Assembly (NCBI GenBank): GCA_959606705.1
Contig: CAUHLX010000014.1
Coordinates: 1 to 16,857 of the forward strand
Direction: 5' to 3'
DNA from: an uncultured Bacillota bacterium
GTDB lineage: Bacteria > Bacillota > Clostridia > Peptostreptococcales > Anaerovoracaceae
Length of the DNA: 16,857 nt
In this document: positions 14,095 through 16,857 of the stretch, in pieces
How the letters are laid out: each line of letters starts with the position of its first letter
Numbering within the stretch: the stretch's first letter is position 1
Made by a program: the position numbers and the translations under genes
Notes under the pieces: generated by a model
The model's input: only the letters and a program-made list of their open reading frames with translations
Database searches by the model: none
What the model was told of the DNA's origin: nothing

Positions 14095-15603
14095 ATGGCT
14101 ACCTATTTTGAAGAAGCGTCCCATACTTTTAGTGAGTATCTGCTGGTTCCCGGTTATTCTTCCCCCGAATGCACACCGGACAACGTGAGCTTGAAGACTC
14201 CGGTGACCAAATTCCGCAAGGGAGAAGCGCCTAAGATAACGATGAACATTCCCCTGGTTTCCGCCATCATGCAGTCCGTGTCGGACGACACCATGGCCAT
14301 TGCTCTGGCCAAGGAAGGCGGGATTTCTTTCATCTTCGGATCTCAGTCCATTGAGAGCGAAGCGGCGATGATCCGGCGGGTCAAGAGCTATAAGGCCGGC
14401 TTTGTAAAAAGCGATTCCAACATTCGGCCGGATCAGACCTTGGCCGACATTCTGGCGCTGAAGGAAAAGAGCGGGCACTCCACCGTGGCGGTAACCGACG
14501 ACGGGACCTCCGAAGGGAAGGTGCTGGGACTGGTGACCAGCCGGGACTACCGTATCAGCCGAATGTCTCCGGACACCAAGGTCTCTGAGTTTATGACTCC
14601 GCTGGACAAGCTGATTTACGCGGAGGAAGGGGTTTCGTTGTCCGAGGCCAACGACATGCTGTGGGATCACAAGCTGAACGCCCTGCCCATCGTGGACAAA
14701 AATGGCCGGCTGACTCATTTCGTGTTCCGCAAGGACTACGATTCCCACAAGGAAAACCCCAATGAGCTGCTGGACGAGGACAAGCGCTATGTGGTGGGAG
14801 CCGGTGTCAACACCAGGGATTACGAGGAACGGATTCCTGCGCTGGTGGAAGCCGGAGCGGACATCCTGTGCATCGATTCCTCCGAGGGCTTCTCCGAGTG
14901 GCAGAAACGGACCATCGAGTTTGTCCGGAAAAACTATGGAGATACGGTGAAAATCGGCGCGGGAAACGTAGTGGATAAGGAAGGCTTCCTGTTCCTGGCG
15001 GAGGCCGGAGCGGATTTTGTCAAGGTGGGCATCGGCGGCGGCTCCATCTGCATTACCCGAGAGACGAAGGGTATCGGACGAGGCCAGGCCACGGCGGTCA
15101 TCGAGGTGGCCCAGGCTCGGGACGAATACTTTAAGCGGACCGGAATTTACGTTCCCATCTGTTCCGACGGCGGGATCGTTTACGATTATCATATGACGCT
15201 GGCTTTGGCCATGGGCGCCAACTTCATCATGCTGGGCCGTTATTTCGCCCGTTTCGACGAAAGCCCCACCAATAAGCTGAACATCAACGGAAACTATGTG
15301 AAGGAATATTGGGGAGAGGGCTCTAATCGTGCGCGCAACTGGCAGCGTTACGATCTGGGCGGTGACGGAAAACTGTCCTTTGAAGAAGGGGTTGACAGCT
15401 ACGTTCCTTACGCCGGCAGCTTGAAGGACAACGTGACTCTCTCTCTGAACAAGGTGAAATCCACCATGTGCAACTGCGGGGCTCTGTCCATTCCCGAGCT
15501 GCAGAGGGACGCCAAGCTGACGCTGGTTTCCGCCACCAGCATCGTGGAAGGCGGAGCACACGACGTGATATTGAAGGACAGCTCGTCCAACACGGTGCGG
15601 TAG
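14095..15603 (+). CDS. guaB: IMP dehydrogenase, Tritrichomonas-like class
   Basis: This 502-residue cytoplasmic enzyme oxidises IMP to XMP with NAD+, the committed step to GMP. The TIM barrel is interrupted by a two-CBS-domain insert at about 107-225 (VAVTDDG, LGLVTSRDY, VSEFMTP, NALPIVD). The active-site loop GIGGGSICITR holds catalytic Cys319, and the mobile flap WQRYDLG holds Arg418 and Tyr419. From memory, the protein aligns almost without gaps to the enzyme of the protist Tritrichomonas foetus, down to the same residue numbers. It also shares Lys310 and Glu431, which are linked to low mycophenolic acid sensitivity. The start is ATG 14095, behind GGAGG with a 7-nt-class spacer. guaA follows after 28 bp, forming guaBA. 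A longer antisense frame (13780-15561) is a shadow. Confidence 0.97.
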   Translation: MATYFEEASHTFSEYLLVPGYSSPECTPDNVSLKTPVTKFRKGEAPKITMNIPLVSAIMQSVSDDTMAIALAKEGGISFIFGSQSIESEAAMIRRVKSYKAGFVKSDSNIRPDQTLADILALKEKSGHSTVAVTDDGTSEGKVLGLVTSRDYRISRMSPDTKVSEFMTPLDKLIYAEEGVSLSEANDMLWDHKLNALPIVDKNGRLTHFVFRKDYDSHKENPNELLDEDKRYVVGAGVNTRDYEERIPALVEAGADILCIDSSEGFSEWQKRTIEFVRKNYGDTVKIGAGNVVDKEGFLFLAEAGADFVKVGIGGGSICITRETKGIGRGQATAVIEVAQARDEYFKRTGIYVPICSDGGIVYDYHMTLALAMGANFIMLGRYFARFDESPTNKLNINGNYVKEYWGEGSNRARNWQRYDLGGDGKLSFEEGVDSYVPYAGSLKDNVTLSLNKVKSTMCNCGALSIPELQRDAKLTLVSATSIVEGGAHDVILKDSSSNTVR

Positions 15604-15631
15604 ATTCGTTTGGGAAAGGAATAGAAAAAGG

Positions 15632-16857
15632 ATGCAATATCAAGGTGTAATGGTAGTGGACTTCGGCGGACAGTACAATCAGCTGATTGCCAGAAGGGTC
15701 CGGGAAGCTCACGTTTACTGTGAAATCGTCAACTACGCTCACTGCTTGGAGCGGGTGAAGAAGGAGCGGCCTCTGGGGCTGATCTTTACCGGCGGTCCCA
15801 ACAGCGTGTACGAGGCGGGGGCTCCGACTCTGTCCAAGGAGCTATTTGAGCTGGGAATTCCGATTCTGGGCATTTGCTACGGCGCGCAGCTGATGGCTCA
15901 CGTGCTGGGCGGCCAGGTGGTCAGCCCGGAATACAAGGAATATGGCCGGGTGGAGCTGGCCTTGGATCGGACTTCGGACGGCGGGAACAGCGTGCTGTAC
16001 GAGGGCGTTCCCGAGGACAGCCTGTGCTGGATGAGCCACACGGACTATATCGAGCAGGTGCCGGAGGGCTTTGCGGTTTCGGCACACACGGACCATTGCC
16101 CGACGGCCTCGATGGAACATCCGGAGAAACAGTTATACGCGGTACAGTTCCATCCGGAGGTGCATCACACTCCCTTCGGACAGAAGCTGCTGGAAAACTT
16201 TTTGTATCAGGTATGCCAGTGTCCCCAAAGCTGGACGATGGCGGACTTTGCCCAGCGAAAGATCGAAGAAATTCGTCGGACCGTGGGTGACCGCAAGGTG
16301 ATCTGCGGGCTGTCCGGCGGGGTGGATTCTTCCGTGGCCGCGGTGCTGACGCACAAGGCCATCGGGGACAATTTGACCTGCATTTTCGTGGATCACGGTT
16401 TGCTTCGCAAGGACGAGGGAGATCAGGTCGAGGAAGTGTTCGGAAAACAGTTCAACATGAGATTGATCCGGGTCAACGCGGGGTCTCGGTTTCTGAGCAA
16501 GCTGAAGGGCGTGTCCGATCCGGAGACGAAGCGCAAGCTCATCGGAGAAGAGTTTATTCGAGTGTTTGAAGAAGAAGCGGGCAAGCTGTACCAGGAGATG
16601 GGCCAAATCGACTTTCTCCTACAGGGAACCATTTACCCGGATGTGGTGGAAAGCGGAGCCGGTGAGGCGGCGGTCATCAAGAGCCATCACAACGTGGGCG
16701 GTCTGCCGGAGGACGTGGCGTTTCAATTGCTGGAGCCTCTGCGCCTGCTGTTTAAGGATGAGGTTCGGGCCGTGGGTGAGGAGCTGGGTATCGCTTCCCA
16801 GCTGGTATGGCGGCAGCCGTTCCCGGGACCGGGCTTGGCGATCCGCTGTCTGGGAGA
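15632..16857 (+). CDS. guaA: GMP synthase (glutamine-hydrolysing), 3' end outside window
   Basis: This enzyme converts XMP to GMP using glutamine and ATP, the step after GuaB. 408 codons are present and remain open to the window edge. The N-terminal class I glutamine amidotransferase domain (VVDFGGQYNQLIARRVRE) has the nucleophile Cys82 in GICYG and His174/Glu176 in HPEV, a complete triad. The ATP-pyrophosphatase domain carries the P-loop SGGVDSS (228-234), followed by FVDHGLLRKDE and the TIYPDVVES segment. The sequence stops in QPFPGPGLAIRCLG, the start of the dimerisation domain, so roughly 100 residues are missing. The ATG at 15632 follows GGAAAGGA by about 11 nt, a slightly long spacer, but the MQYQGVMVVDFGG opening fits the family. 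It is co-transcribed with guaB (28-bp gap). Confidence 0.97.
   Translation, partial: MQYQGVMVVDFGGQYNQLIARRVREAHVYCEIVNYAHCLERVKKERPLGLIFTGGPNSVYEAGAPTLSKELFELGIPILGICYGAQLMAHVLGGQVVSPEYKEYGRVELALDRTSDGGNSVLYEGVPEDSLCWMSHTDYIEQVPEGFAVSAHTDHCPTASMEHPEKQLYAVQFHPEVHHTPFGQKLLENFLYQVCQCPQSWTMADFAQRKIEEIRRTVGDRKVICGLSGGVDSSVAAVLTHKAIGDNLTCIFVDHGLLRKDEGDQVEEVFGKQFNMRLIRVNAGSRFLSKLKGVSDPETKRKLIGEEFIRVFEEEAGKLYQEMGQIDFLLQGTIYPDVVESGAGEAAVIKSHHNVGGLPEDVAFQLLEPLRLLFKDEVRAVGEELGIASQLVWRQPFPGPGLAIRCLG

Noticed and set aside
13780..15561. 593-codon open frame on the minus strand, longer than guaB
   Set aside because: It is antisense to a clear IMP dehydrogenase with all catalytic residues, it has no family features, and it follows the third-position GC bias that keeps the antisense frame open.

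Overview
The window reads as chromosomal DNA of a GC-moderate (my estimate mid-50s % GC) Gram-positive anaerobe, most likely a member of the Clostridia. The reasons are strong AGGAG-type ribosome binding sites, a lipoprotein solute-binding protein, rho-independent terminators, WG-repeat and copper-amine-oxidase-N-like surface protein architecture, and an IMP dehydrogenase of the Clostridia/Tritrichomonas type. The genus cannot be told from the sequence alone. I see no tRNA, rRNA, CRISPR array, insertion sequence or phage gene.

Layout. (1) 1-2020: the 3' end of groES, then groEL and a strong terminator, i.e. the tail of the groESL chaperonin operon. (2) 2107-4613: a well-formed promoter and a secreted 811-residue protein combining WG repeats, a copper amine oxidase N-terminal-like domain and a BamE-like motif. 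(3) 4596-6580, minus strand: a two-component system (OmpR-type regulator followed by a HAMP-less sensor kinase) whose 3' end overlaps the WG gene tail-to-tail by 18 bp. (4) 6759-13058, plus strand, divergent from the regulator: a tightly packed five-gene operon encoding a lipoprotein (beta-propeller-like region fused to a solute-binding domain), two MalF/MalG-type sugar-ABC permeases, a HlyD/MacA-type adaptor and a small MacB/FtsX-topology membrane protein. It ends at a terminator. (5) 13133-14011: an EamA-family drug/metabolite transporter. (6) 14095 to the end: guaB (IMP dehydrogenase) and guaA (GMP synthase, cut by the window end), the two steps from IMP to GMP.

The most interesting part is 4596-13058. 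The 178-bp gap between the regulator and the lipoprotein gene carries the same 10-bp element, TTAGAGATAG, on both strands, each exactly 6 bp upstream of a -10 box (TATAAT to the right, TATGAT to the left). Further degenerate copies lie at 11-bp steps upstream, and neither promoter has a recognisable -35. This is the expected layout for OmpR-family activation, and it predicts that the regulator controls both itself and the operon. The operon mixes import parts (binding protein, MalF, MalG) with export-type parts (adaptor, MacB-like subunit) and contains no ATPase, so the ATPase(s) would have to come from elsewhere. I regard it as a candidate undescribed envelope sensing/transport system; that function is inference.
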